30,396 nt of DNA, from positions 1-30,396 of the forward strand of contig CAYRSS010000051.1 in the NCBI GenBank assembly GCA_964426945.1. Direction: 5' to 3'. The first letter of the stretch is position 1. Each line of letters begins with the position of its first letter. This DNA is from CAYRSS01 sp964426945. GTDB taxonomy: Bacteria > Planctomycetota > Phycisphaerae > UBA1845. The notes under the pieces were generated by a model. The model was not told the origin of the DNA. It ran no database searches and was given only the letters and a program-made list of their open reading frames with translations. The position numbers and the translations under genes are program-made. Positions 23,075 through 30,395 of this stretch are shown here, in pieces.

Positions 23075-23902
23075 ATGCGTTCGGGAATGCGGAAGATGTT
23101 GTTCACGGCCGCCTGCGGCGTTGCCATGCTCGGCGGCGCCGGCGCGGCGAATGCGGCGGTCTACACCTGGGAGTGGAACCAGGGTGACCCGCTCGTCAAC
23201 GCGAGCATGAACCACAACGCGGGCACGATCCTGAAGGTCGAGGCCAGCTACAACACCGACACCGAGGTCATGTCGTGGTACGTCGACTTTGGCCGCTCGA
23301 ATACCTGGCGTAACGAGTTGCCCAACGGCTTTACGCTGGCCGTCAACGACGGGCCGAATCCGAAGGGCCACAACAAGGAGCTGGCGCTCCTGTACTTCGA
23401 CGCGACCAACGCGCTGAATCCGAAGCTCACGGCCTACAACTACAACGGCCAGAACACGCAGACCAGCTTCCGCGACGGCGGCGGCTCCTCGCCGATCAAG
23501 ATCGCCTCGTCGACGGGGGCGCTGCGCGACCAGTGGATCATCGACCTTACCGTCGACAACTCGAATCCGAACCGACGGCGCCTGGGATTCACGATCGACG
23601 CGTCGCTCATCAACGACTTCGTCCTGCCCAACCCGCACCCGGTTGATCCGTGGAAGGGCATCCAGTTTGCCGAGGAGCTCGGCCTGTGGATGCACCCGGT
23701 CGCGGGCCTGACGACCCAGTACGGCTCGGACGGGTTCCTCAAGTCGAACAGCTACGGCTGGAAGCCCGGTCGCGAGGGCTGGTTCGACGGCAGCTTCCAG
23801 GACACCCACGAGCAGATGGTGCCGGTGCCGGCGCCGGGGGCAGCGCTGCTCGGCCTGATGGGCATGAGCGTCGTGGGTTGGGTGCGCAAGCGCAACGCCT
23901 GA
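23075..23902 (+). CDS. PEP-CTERM sorting-domain surface protein
   Basis: 275 aa from the ATG at 23075, 6 bases after the SD. Residues 1-28 are a signal peptide (MRKMLF..., ending GAANAA). The mature region is Asn/Trp/Tyr-rich and beta-like, with no catalytic motif I recognise. Residues about 250-275 are a PEP-CTERM tail: a short VPVPAPG motif, a hydrophobic helix (AALLGLMGMSVVGWV) and a basic end (RKRNA). In this system an exosortase is expected to cut at the Pro-containing motif and release or attach the protein at the cell surface; no exosortase gene is in this window. The gene is flanked by intrinsic terminators, so it is probably transcribed alone. The function of the mature domain is unknown. 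Confidence 0.9.
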   Translation: MRSGMRKMLFTAACGVAMLGGAGAANAAVYTWEWNQGDPLVNASMNHNAGTILKVEASYNTDTEVMSWYVDFGRSNTWRNELPNGFTLAVNDGPNPKGHNKELALLYFDATNALNPKLTAYNYNGQNTQTSFRDGGGSSPIKIASSTGALRDQWIIDLTVDNSNPNRRRLGFTIDASLINDFVLPNPHPVDPWKGIQFAEELGLWMHPVAGLTTQYGSDGFLKSNSYGWKPGREGWFDGSFQDTHEQMVPVPAPGAALLGLMGMSVVGWVRKRNA

Positions 23903-23975
23903 TGAACTTCCCTGCCCGCGGCGCGGCGACCCTGATCGCCTGCCACGGGCAAGCTTGATCACATCTGCAAACGGA

Positions 23976-24014
23976 GAAGCCTCGTTCGCGCAGGCGGACG
24001 AGGCTTCTTCTTTT
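23976..24014 (+). terminator. Intrinsic terminator of the PEP-CTERM gene
   Basis: A 14-bp stem with one G-U pair (GAAGCCTCGTTCGC, 23976-23989 / GCGGACGAGGCTTC, 23994-24007) and a 4-base loop is followed by TTCTTTT. It lies 74 bases after the stop. The opposite-strand gene serA ends at 24035, so the same hairpin may also help end that transcript, although no T-run serves the minus strand. Confidence 0.85.
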
Positions 24015-24034
24015 CTGGGGGTCGTTTCGAACGC

Positions 24035-25246
24035 CTACGCCAGCGCGGCTTGGGTAACCGCGAAGACGTGTTCGTTGCCCGCTCGAATCGCGGCGAGCGT
24101 GGCGTCGTCGAGGGCGGCGTCGAGCTTGATCTTCGCACAGGCCGACTCGGCCCCTTCGCAGATGATGTTCTCCATCTCTTCGACGTTCACCCCGGCCCGG
24201 CTGATGGCGTTCAGGGCATGGGCCAGCACGCCGGGGCGGTTGCGGTGCCGCACGACCACGACGTTGCGCGCCGGCGACTTGGCGCAGAGGTTCACGCAGT
24301 TTTCGACGCGGCCGGTTTCGCCGTACACGCGGACGATCCGCACGACCTCCGCCGCGATGGCCTCCTGCGCCTCGTCTGTGCTGGCGCCGATGTGGTGCGT
24401 GCCGTACACCACGCCCCCGGCCTTGAGAATCTCGGCGTGATACTCGGCCTGCCCTGTCGCAGGCTCATCCGGGAACACGTCCAACCCGACGCGCAGCTGG
24501 CGCTCGGCGATCGCTCGCGCCAGCGCGGCATAGTCCATCACGTCCGCCCGGGCCGTGTTGATCACGATACTTCCCGGGGCCAACCTGTTCAGTACGTCGG
24601 CGCCGATGAGCTTCTTCGTCTCCGGCGCGGCCGCCAGGTGGATGGTCAGGACGTCGGACTTCGCGGCGACGTCGGCGGGCGACTCGCATCGCAACACGCC
24701 GCATTCCTCGGCGATCTCCGGCGTCAGCGACCGACTCCACGCCACCGTGCGCATCCGAAAGGCCTGCGCTCGTCGTGCGACCGCCTTACCGATCTCGCCC
24801 ATGCCAATGATGCCGAGCGTACGCCCCTTGATGCCGCGGGCCTGGCTGTACTCCTTCTTGTTCCATTTGCCTGCGCGAAGATCCACCGAGGCGTCGACGA
24901 TTCGCCGGTCGAGCGCGAACATCAGGCCGAAGACGAGCTCGGCCACGGCGATCGCGTTCTTGCCCGGGCAGTTCGCCACGAGGATGCTGCGTTGCGAGGC
25001 CGTTTTGACGTCGATCGTGTTGTAGCCCGCCCCGGCCCGCACCACGAGCCCGAGCGAAGCCGACGCGGTCAGCATCGGCGCGGTGACCTTGCGCCCGCGA
25101 ACCACCAGAATATCAGCCTCGCTCCGCACCAGGGCCTCGGGGAGCGCCTCCTCGGCGACGGTCGGCTCGAACACGACCTTGCAGCCCAGCCCCTTGAGCC
25201 CGTCTATGCCGGACTTCTCAAACTTGTCGGCGATCAAGATGTTCAT
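24035..25246 (-). CDS. serA: D-3-phosphoglycerate dehydrogenase
   Basis: 403 aa. The frame runs on upstream to 25966, but this part lies antisense to the sigma factor; the ATG at 25246 begins the canonical MNILIADKFE. The NAD-binding domain (about 96-285) has GMGEIG (148-153). Catalytic residues of the 2-hydroxyacid dehydrogenase family are visible: Arg233 in NTARADV, Glu261 in FPDEP and His285 in THHIGAS. Residues about 328-403 form an ACT-like domain (VVRHRNRPGVLAHALNAIS). The enzyme oxidises 3-phosphoglycerate to 3-phosphohydroxypyruvate, the first step of serine synthesis. A C-terminal ACT domain suggests serine feedback, as in E. coli SerA (410 aa). The SD is weak. It is transcribed away from the sigma-factor gene. 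Confidence 0.94.
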   Translation of the reverse strand: MNILIADKFEKSGIDGLKGLGCKVVFEPTVAEEALPEALVRSEADILVVRGRKVTAPMLTASASLGLVVRAGAGYNTIDVKTASQRSILVANCPGKNAIAVAELVFGLMFALDRRIVDASVDLRAGKWNKKEYSQARGIKGRTLGIIGMGEIGKAVARRAQAFRMRTVAWSRSLTPEIAEECGVLRCESPADVAAKSDVLTIHLAAAPETKKLIGADVLNRLAPGSIVINTARADVMDYAALARAIAERQLRVGLDVFPDEPATGQAEYHAEILKAGGVVYGTHHIGASTDEAQEAIAAEVVRIVRVYGETGRVENCVNLCAKSPARNVVVVRHRNRPGVLAHALNAISRAGVNVEEMENIICEGAESACAKIKLDAALDDATLAAIRAGNEHVFAVTQAALA

Positions 25247-25407
25247 TGGGGTTCTCGCTGGTCCTTGCACGTCATCGTATGTGCGTCGTTCCGCGGCTAC
25301 TCTCGCCGCGCCCGCTGGGAGCGTCAACGCGGGGGAAGGCCCCGCGGGTCGGTCCCGTTGCTGGAACTCCCGTGCAAGTGGCGTGCCGCCATCTTGGTGG
25401 AGCCGGT

Positions 25408-25435
25408 TTGACCGCGCCCCCGGCGAGTCGATAAT
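25408..25435 (+). promoter_or_regulatory. Sigma-70-type promoter of the sigma-factor gene
   Basis: TTGACC (25408-25413), 16 bases, then GATAAT (25430-25435). The expected transcription start, 6-7 bases beyond the -10 box, coincides with the A of the ATG at 25442, so the mRNA should be leaderless. There is indeed no SD in the gap. Confidence 0.62.
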
Positions 25436-25441
25436 GGGGCA

Positions 25442-26137
25442 ATGCCCACCTCCGGGCACAATCCGTCGCTGCGCGCCGTCAGCGATCCAGAGACCGCCGG
25501 CGCGGGCCCCGCGCCCGACCGCGGACCGGACGACGCATTCCTCGTCGCCTCCGCCCGCGCGGGCGACTCCGCGGCCCTGTCGCGCCTCATGGATCGCTAC
25601 GACCGGCTCGTCCGCTACACCGTTTTTCGCACCGCCCGCGCCGAGTGCGAGCGTGACCCGCAGTGGCTGGATTCGCTGGCCTCCGAGACGTGGACCGGCT
25701 TCGTGCAGTCCCTGCAGCGGCATCCGGACACCACCCCGGAGCGGGTCTCCACCTACCTGATCCAGATCGCCCGGAACCGAACCCTCAGCAGTCTGCGCCA
25801 TCGCCGGCCCGCCGCATCGTCCCTCGATGACTCCACGGGCCCCGCGGGAGCCCTCGCCTCTGAGGACGAGGGGGCTGACGTCCGCGTGGAACGGCTCGAA
25901 GAGCTGGCGGCCCTCCGGGACTGCGTAGCCGGTCTCCCGGCCGCAGAGCAGGCCCTGATGGGCCAACTTGGCCCCATCACGGATCGGTCTTGGGGACAGG
26001 CGGCGGCGGCCTTAGGCATGGCCGAATCGACTTTGCGTTCCCGGTGGAAAAACGTTATGCAGGCGTTAACACGGTGCATGGCGGGCAAAACGGCAGGAAA
26101 AACCCTCGCGCGGGCGGCGGAGTCGGGCGACTCCTAG
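25442..26137 (+). CDS. RNA polymerase sigma factor, sigma-70 family (ECF-like)
   Basis: 231 aa from an ATG placed directly after a promoter. Region 2 (about 30-120) includes DDAFLVASARAGDSAALSRL, then YDRLVRYTVFR and LIQIARNRTLSSLRHRR. Region 4 (about 155-212) has LRDCVAGLPAAEQALMGQL and a helix-turn-helix, SWGQAAAALGMAESTLRSRW. There is no region 1.1 or 3, which fits an ECF-type factor. The N-terminal 28 residues are a disordered Pro/Gly/Ala stretch. Between regions 2 and 4 lies an acidic linker. The downstream gene encodes a small membrane protein 41 bases away, the usual position of an anti-sigma factor. The regulon is unknown. The promoter resembles two others in this window. Confidence 0.88.
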   Translation: MPTSGHNPSLRAVSDPETAGAGPAPDRGPDDAFLVASARAGDSAALSRLMDRYDRLVRYTVFRTARAECERDPQWLDSLASETWTGFVQSLQRHPDTTPERVSTYLIQIARNRTLSSLRHRRPAASSLDDSTGPAGALASEDEGADVRVERLEELAALRDCVAGLPAAEQALMGQLGPITDRSWGQAAAALGMAESTLRSRWKNVMQALTRCMAGKTAGKTLARAAESGDS

Positions 26138-26178
26138 GGCGAGCAGTGCGGCCGCTGACCGGCCACGGAGCGATTCGT

Positions 26179-26604
26179 ATGCAGCCTGATCACGAACATC
26201 ACACGCCGATGGAAGACGCCTTGGCCGAGCTCTCCTCGGCCGAGCAGTCCGGCGTATTCAACCGCACGCGCGTCAGCGCGGCTGAGGTGCTCTCCGCCGC
26301 GGGGGCGACGCGGCCGGTGCCGTTGTTCGCGAGTTGGCGTCGCTTCGGCATTCCGGCGGTGGCGCTGCTGGCGTTCGCGTTTACCACCTGGGGGGTGCTC
26401 TTCAATGCCGAGCTCAGCCGCGTCCGCCAGGTGCAGCGAAACAGCCACGTGACCTCGCTTCTGGAGCAGGCCAGTTGCTTCCGCGGCCCGGGTCTCGCCG
26501 AGCAGGCTGAGTGCCGCAACTTCGACGCCGACCACGATGGCGACGTCGACCTCGCCGACTTCGCCTCGCTCCAGGCGATGTTCGATCCGTCCGTGACACG
26601 CTGA
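26179..26604 (+). CDS. Small bitopic protein with dockerin-like calcium loop; possible anti-sigma partner
   Basis: 141 aa. The ATG at 26179 is supported by GGAG 8 bases upstream; the same frame is open further back, into the sigma gene, but without an SD. Residues 1-55 are cytoplasmic and helical with acidic patches. Residues 57-77 form one membrane helix. The outside part has a short helix, two cysteines (C100, C112) that could form a disulfide, and then one Asp-rich loop, FDADHDGDVDLADF (115-128), with the spacing of a dockerin/EF-hand calcium site. No zinc-binding anti-sigma motif (HxxxCxxC) is present. Gene order suggests that the N-terminus could hold the sigma factor. This is inference; it may equally be an unrelated surface protein. 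Confidence 0.72.
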   Translation: MQPDHEHHTPMEDALAELSSAEQSGVFNRTRVSAAEVLSAAGATRPVPLFASWRRFGIPAVALLAFAFTTWGVLFNAELSRVRQVQRNSHVTSLLEQASCFRGPGLAEQAECRNFDADHDGDVDLADFASLQAMFDPSVTR

Positions 26605-26622
26605 TTTCGCAAGGCGGCTGAT

Positions 26623-28503
26623 TCACGCCTTCCCGCGCGCGACGATTGCTTCCTCCGGTCGCTTGCCCAGCACCATCACCAGGGCCACCACGGCCAGCGC
26701 ACTGGTCACGAAGCCCCACTCCCACGCCAGATCGAGCACGCTGCACATCATGTCGCCAAGCAGCATCGCGATGCATGCCGTGGCGAGCGCGTAGGGGAGT
26801 TGCGTCCACACGTGCTCCTCGTGCGGACAGCCTGACGCGATGGAGGACAGCACGGTCGTATCGCTGATGGGCGAGCAGTGATCTCCGAACACGGCGCCAG
26901 ACAGCACCGCGGCGACCGCCGCGTAGAACAGCGACTGTGCCGAGGCGAACTGCTCCGGCGGCACTTCGCCGATGCGGTTGATCGCCACCTGCACGACGAT
27001 CGGGCAGAGGATTCCCATCGTCCCCCACGAGGTTCCCGTGGCGAAGGACACGAAGGCCGCGGAGACAAACACCATGAACGGCAGCCACTGTGCTGGGAAC
27101 TGCGCGTGATCGAGGTAGTCGGCGACCACCGCGCCGAGTTGCAGATCGGTAGACACGGCGGAGAGCGCCCACGCCAGCGCCAGGATGATCACCGCGGGCA
27201 GCATCCGCGCCATGCCGTCGAGGCCGGATTCGAACGCATCTTTCAGGCTGCACGCACGCGACACAATGCTCAGCAGTGCGGCTGTCGCTGCGCCGCCGAT
27301 GGCGCCGTAGAGAATCGCGATGTACGAGTCGGCGTTGCTCAGCAGCATCGACGCACGATCGAACAGGCTCATGCCCGACCAGCTGCCGTCACTGCGGGCG
27401 GCGACGATGTCGTCGGAAGCCAGCCCCGTGCTGGCGAGCACCGTCAGCGTCAGCCCGACGAGCGCCAGTACCGGGGTGGCGCCGAGCCACCAGCGCGGCG
27501 CGGCTTCGGCTCGGCCCGCTCCGGGCGCCGGATCGCCCCCGACGCTCGGGTCCTCGCCGCGCAGGGCCCGGCGCTCCGACGCGAGCATCGGCCCGAAATC
27601 GCGCCCCGTCACGCAGAGGAGGAACACCAGCCACAGCGCGAGAATCGGGTAGAAGCGGTAGGGGATGCTCTGCACGAAAGCGGTCATCGCGCTGGTTTCG
27701 CTCAGGAAGGCGGGCAGGGCGCCGCCACCCTTCGCAAAGCTGGAGAAGCCGTCGGCAATGAACCCGACCTCGGCCCCTACCCACGTGCCGATGAGCGCGA
27801 TCGACGCCACCGGCGCCGCCGTCGAGTCGACGATGTAGGCCAGCTTCGCCCGGGAGATCTTCATGCGATCAAACACCGGCCGCATCGTCGGGCCGATGAT
27901 CATCGCATTGGCGTAGTCGTCGAAGAACACCACCAGCCCTGACACCCACGCCGCGAGGCCCGTCCGCCGGCGCGACCGCGTCGCCCCGGTGACCAGCGCC
28001 ACCAGCCCCGCCGTACCGCCCGAGCGCCCCATCACGCCGACCACGAATCCGATCGTCAGCGTGAACACGATCACCTTCATGTGATCGCTGTCGACCAGTG
28101 CGCCCAGGACATATTTTTCCGTGGCGAGCCGGATGCCCGCTATCGTGCCCGCGGCGAAGCCGCCCTCGGCCGCGCCATACGCCTCGCCCGCAGGCAGGCA
28201 GGGCAGCATCATCCACGCACCCACCAGAATGCCCACGATCAGCGCCGGGACCACCTGGCGCACGGCCACCGCCAGCGCGATAGCCGCCAGTGCCGGGCCG
28301 ATCACCTTCCAGCGGTATCGCTCGGCGGGCGGAAGTGGGGGGCGGGCAGGCGACTCGCCGGCTGCAGGCTCGGTGGCGACTGCCGCCTCGCTCGCCGCCG
28401 GCGGCGGCTCCTGGGCCGCCGAGACTGCCGCGAGGCCCAGCGGCAGCAGGATCGCGAACACCATCATCACGCGCAGGGTGGAAGCGGGGCGGATCAATTG
28501 CAC
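26623..28503 (-). CDS. nhaC: NhaC-family Na+/H+ antiporter
   Basis: 626 aa. The GTG at 28503 is chosen because GGAG lies 8 bases before it. The protein has many membrane helices from about residue 65 on, with the family's conserved stretches: FTLTIGFVVGVMGRSGGTAGL, LVVFFDDYANAMIIGPTMRPVFD and, near the C-terminus, FATGTSWGTMGILCPI and FGDHCSPISDTTVLSS. NhaC-type carriers exchange sodium for protons across the inner membrane. Unusually, the first 30 residues look like a cleavable signal peptide (ending AVSAAQE) and are followed by a Pro/Ala/Glu linker of about 35 residues before the first transport helix. A hydrophilic loop at about 310-335 is also Gly/Ala-rich. It ends 18 bases from the convergent gene. 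The family call is firm; the ion specificity is assumed. Confidence 0.9.
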   Translation of the reverse strand: MQLIRPASTLRVMMVFAILLPLGLAAVSAAQEPPPAASEAAVATEPAAGESPARPPLPPAERYRWKVIGPALAAIALAVAVRQVVPALIVGILVGAWMMLPCLPAGEAYGAAEGGFAAGTIAGIRLATEKYVLGALVDSDHMKVIVFTLTIGFVVGVMGRSGGTAGLVALVTGATRSRRRTGLAAWVSGLVVFFDDYANAMIIGPTMRPVFDRMKISRAKLAYIVDSTAAPVASIALIGTWVGAEVGFIADGFSSFAKGGGALPAFLSETSAMTAFVQSIPYRFYPILALWLVFLLCVTGRDFGPMLASERRALRGEDPSVGGDPAPGAGRAEAAPRWWLGATPVLALVGLTLTVLASTGLASDDIVAARSDGSWSGMSLFDRASMLLSNADSYIAILYGAIGGAATAALLSIVSRACSLKDAFESGLDGMARMLPAVIILALAWALSAVSTDLQLGAVVADYLDHAQFPAQWLPFMVFVSAAFVSFATGTSWGTMGILCPIVVQVAINRIGEVPPEQFASAQSLFYAAVAAVLSGAVFGDHCSPISDTTVLSSIASGCPHEEHVWTQLPYALATACIAMLLGDMMCSVLDLAWEWGFVTSALAVVALVMVLGKRPEEAIVARGKA

Positions 28504-28605
28504 GAGCGTCTCCGTGGGTGCGAGCCTCGGCCGGTTGTGACGGAATCATGCGCGGAGGGCCACGGCGTGGCAACTGTTCTCCGCGGCGACCGCGACCGGC
28601 ACCGC

Positions 28606-28634
28606 TTGGCGGTCATCGACCCCAGGGCTACAGT
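28606..28634 (+). promoter_or_regulatory. Possible promoter of the cysteine desulfurase gene
   Basis: TTGGCG (28606-28611), 17 bases, TACAGT (28629-28634). Each box matches four of six consensus bases, and spacing is ideal. The leader to the ATG at 28678 would be about 37 bases and contains GGAGG (28662-28666). Confidence 0.4.
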
Positions 28635-28677
28635 CTCCCGAGGGCTCGCCACCACGGGCGCCGGAGGATCCGCAGCA

Positions 28678-29802
28678 ATGGCCATCTATCTCGATTACAA
28701 CGCCTCGACCCCGGTCGACCCGGTCGTGCGCGACGCGATGCGCTCCTATCAGCACGAGCACTACGGCAACCCCTCCAGCGCGCACGTCTACGGCCGGCCG
28801 CTGCGTGCTGCGGTCAATCGGGCGCGCGGGCAGGTCGCGACGCTGATCGGGGCCGCGCCCGAGGAGATCACCTTCACCTCCGGCGGCACCGAGTCGAACA
28901 ACCACGTCGTCAAGGGCGTTGCCCACACCCTGCGCGACCGCGGCCGCCACCTCGTCGTGTGCAGCGTCGAACACCCGTCGATTCTCAACCCCTGCCGGTC
29001 GCTGGCGGCCTGGGGGTTCGAGACAACCATCGTTGGCGTGGACGAGTCCGGCCGTGTCGATGCCGCGGAAGTCGCCGCGGTGATCCGGCCTGACACGATC
29101 CTGGTGTCGATCATGCACGCCAACAACGAAGTGGGCACGATCCAGCCCATCCGTCGCATCGCCGACGCCGCGCGGAAGGCCGGCGTGTGGGTTCATTCCG
29201 ACGCGGCCCAGTCGTGCGGGAAGATCCCCGTCCGCGTCGAGGACCTCGGGGTGGACTTCCTGACCATTGCGGGGCACAAGCTCTACGCCCCGCAGGGGAT
29301 CGGCGCGCTGTACATCCGCCGCGGCATCGCGATCGAGCCGCTGATGCACGGAGCGGGGCACGAGGGCGGCCTTCGATCGGGCACCGAGGCGGTCGCGGCG
29401 ATCGTGGGGCTCGGGGCGGCGGCGGAACTGGCCGCAGGCAAGCTCGCCTCACACGGGGCATCTTCCCTGCGGGACCGCCTCTGGCAGGGTCTCTCGGCGG
29501 GCATGGGAGACCACGTCCGTCGCAACGGCGACGCCGACCAGGGCCTGCCCAACACGCTGAATGTCGGCTTCCGCGGCATCATCGGCCGGGAGCTGCTCGC
29601 CGCTTTGCCCGACCTCTGCGCATCCCCCGGCGCCGCCTGCCACGGCACCATCCACAAGCCCTCTCACGTCCTGGCGGCGATGCGAGTTCCGGAGGAATTC
29701 GCCCTCGGCTCCATCCGCTTCAGCACCGGCCGGGGGACGACAGCGGCGGAGATTGACGCGGCGGTGGGGATGATCGTCAGCGCGGTGCGATCGAAAGGAT
29801 AG
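28678..29802 (+). CDS. Cysteine desulfurase, class I (NifS/IscS-like)
   Basis: 374 aa. The ATG at 28678 follows GGAGG by 11 bases and gives the classic start MAIYLDYNASTPVDP; the longer open frame upstream is noise. PLP-binding residues are visible: GGTESNN (69-75), His99 in SVEHPSI, Asp175 in HSDAAQS and the Schiff-base lysine Lys201 in IAGHKLYAPQG. The catalytic cysteine is most likely Cys321 (SPGAACHG), in place of the more usual SGSACTS. RSGTEAV (233-239) is also typical. The enzyme takes sulfur from cysteine for iron-sulfur cluster or thio-cofactor synthesis. It is somewhat shorter than IscS (404 aa), mainly at the C-terminus. No isc or suf partner genes lie beside it, so its pathway cannot be assigned. 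Confidence 0.93.
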   Translation: MAIYLDYNASTPVDPVVRDAMRSYQHEHYGNPSSAHVYGRPLRAAVNRARGQVATLIGAAPEEITFTSGGTESNNHVVKGVAHTLRDRGRHLVVCSVEHPSILNPCRSLAAWGFETTIVGVDESGRVDAAEVAAVIRPDTILVSIMHANNEVGTIQPIRRIADAARKAGVWVHSDAAQSCGKIPVRVEDLGVDFLTIAGHKLYAPQGIGALYIRRGIAIEPLMHGAGHEGGLRSGTEAVAAIVGLGAAAELAAGKLASHGASSLRDRLWQGLSAGMGDHVRRNGDADQGLPNTLNVGFRGIIGRELLAALPDLCASPGAACHGTIHKPSHVLAAMRVPEEFALGSIRFSTGRGTTAAEIDAAVGMIVSAVRSKG

Positions 29803-29832
29803 CCTTCGGCTTCGAACGGGGGCGTTCCCGTG

Positions 29833-29853
29833 GCATGGGCTTCCAGCCCATGC
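29833..29853. repeat. Short perfect hairpin repeat
   Basis: GCATGGGC (29833-29840), TTCCA loop, GCCCATGC (29846-29853). It lies 30 bases after the cysteine desulfurase stop and may serve as its 3' end, though no T-run follows. I believe similar GCATGGGC..GCCCATGC hairpins are dispersed in planctomycete genomes, from memory and not checked. Confidence 0.5.
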
Positions 29854-29914
29854 GGAATTGCATCCGAACTCAGGCTGGTCCGCGCTCGTCACGGCGGGTC
29901 CGGCGGCCGCTCAC

Positions 29915-29986
29915 CTTTGCCGCTCTTTGCGAGCTTTGCGCTTTGGCGAGAGATTTCTCACGCAAAGACGCAAAGGCCGCAAAGGG
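29915..29986. repeat. Inverted repeat built of CTTTGCG / CGCAAAG units
   Basis: The left part carries CTTTGC four times (29915-29944, the last as CTTTGG), a centre GAGAGATTTCTC follows, and the right part carries the complementary CGCAAAG, CGCAAAG and CGCAAAG-like units (29961-29985). The whole can fold into a long imperfect hairpin. It resembles a class of interspersed intergenic elements known to me from many environmental bacteria. Confidence 0.65.
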
Positions 29987-30075
29987 AAGGCATGCCTGCT
30001 CGCGCCGTGGAGTGTGGGCTGTGCGGTAAGAGTGGGTTCGGAGCCGCGCGACCGCTGAGGCAGACCATCCCTACC

Positions 30076-30107
30076 CCCCTCCCTGTCAGGGAGGGGTTGG
30101 GGGAGGG
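30076..30107. repeat. Palindromic CCCCTCCCTG repeat with G-quadruplex motif
   Basis: CCCCTCCCTG-T-CAGGGAGGGG (30076-30096) is a perfect inverted repeat with a one-base centre. Its right arm runs into four closely spaced G-runs, GGG-A-GGGG-TT-GGGGG-A-GGG (30089-30107), a canonical G-quadruplex pattern on the plus strand. Confidence 0.7.
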
Positions 30108-30158
30108 TGTCGAAAGGCGCAGCCCACCTCCGGCCATCTCCAACGCTGGCGACCTGCT

Positions 30159-30176
30159 ACGGGCGAGCTTGCCCGT
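30159..30176. repeat. Short hairpin ACGGGC-GAGCTT-GCCCGT
   Basis: A 6-bp perfect inverted repeat with a 6-base loop. A related half (CACGGGCAAGCTTG) occurs at 23944-23957 in another intergenic region, which suggests a dispersed small element. Confidence 0.4.
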
Positions 30177-30278
30177 GCTTCGCTTCAGCAGGACGGCGAA
30201 GACGAGTTGCTGCCGTCGCGGGGGAAGGCAATGCCGGTCTTGCTGGTCGAGGGGCTGGCCTGGGAGGAGACGTTGGCC

Positions 30279-30395
30279 TCAGGTTTGATGCCGCAAGAGA
30301 AAGGTGACGCCCTGGCTGCTCTGACCACTTATCTTCTCGATGTCGAGGATCCGGCAGGCGCCGGTGAGGGTGGTGCAGGTCGTGCCGGGCGTGCC
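30279..30395 (-). CDS. 3' end of a leftward gene cut by the window edge
   Basis: Only 38 codons plus TGA (30281-30279) are visible. Nearly all codons near the edge end in C or G, as in the confirmed genes here, while the competing plus-strand frame has mixed third positions. The peptide is Thr/Gly-rich with two cysteines (GTTCTTLTGACRILDIEK) and ends VTFLLRHQT. I do not recognise a family. Low confidence because of the short length. Confidence 0.4.
   Translation of the reverse strand, partial: GTPGTTCTTLTGACRILDIEKISGQSSQGVTFLLRHQT

Larger units (their letters stand above)
29803..30278. other. Gene-free, repeat-rich intergenic region
   Basis: 476 bases between the cysteine desulfurase and the partial gene at the window end. 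Open frames exist but are short and change composition repeatedly. The stretch is instead built of at least four unrelated inverted repeats (entered separately), with base composition less coding-like than the rest of the window. No promoter was recognised. Confidence 0.6.

Noticed and set aside
22876..23187. 103-codon plus-strand frame overlapping the PEP-CTERM gene start
   Set aside because: The second half is out of frame with the well-supported PEP-CTERM protein and is Arg/His-rich; no start signal.
25247..25966. Upstream extension of the serA frame to 643 aa
   Set aside because: The extra part is antisense to the sigma factor and has no domain; the ATG at 25246 gives a normal-length SerA.
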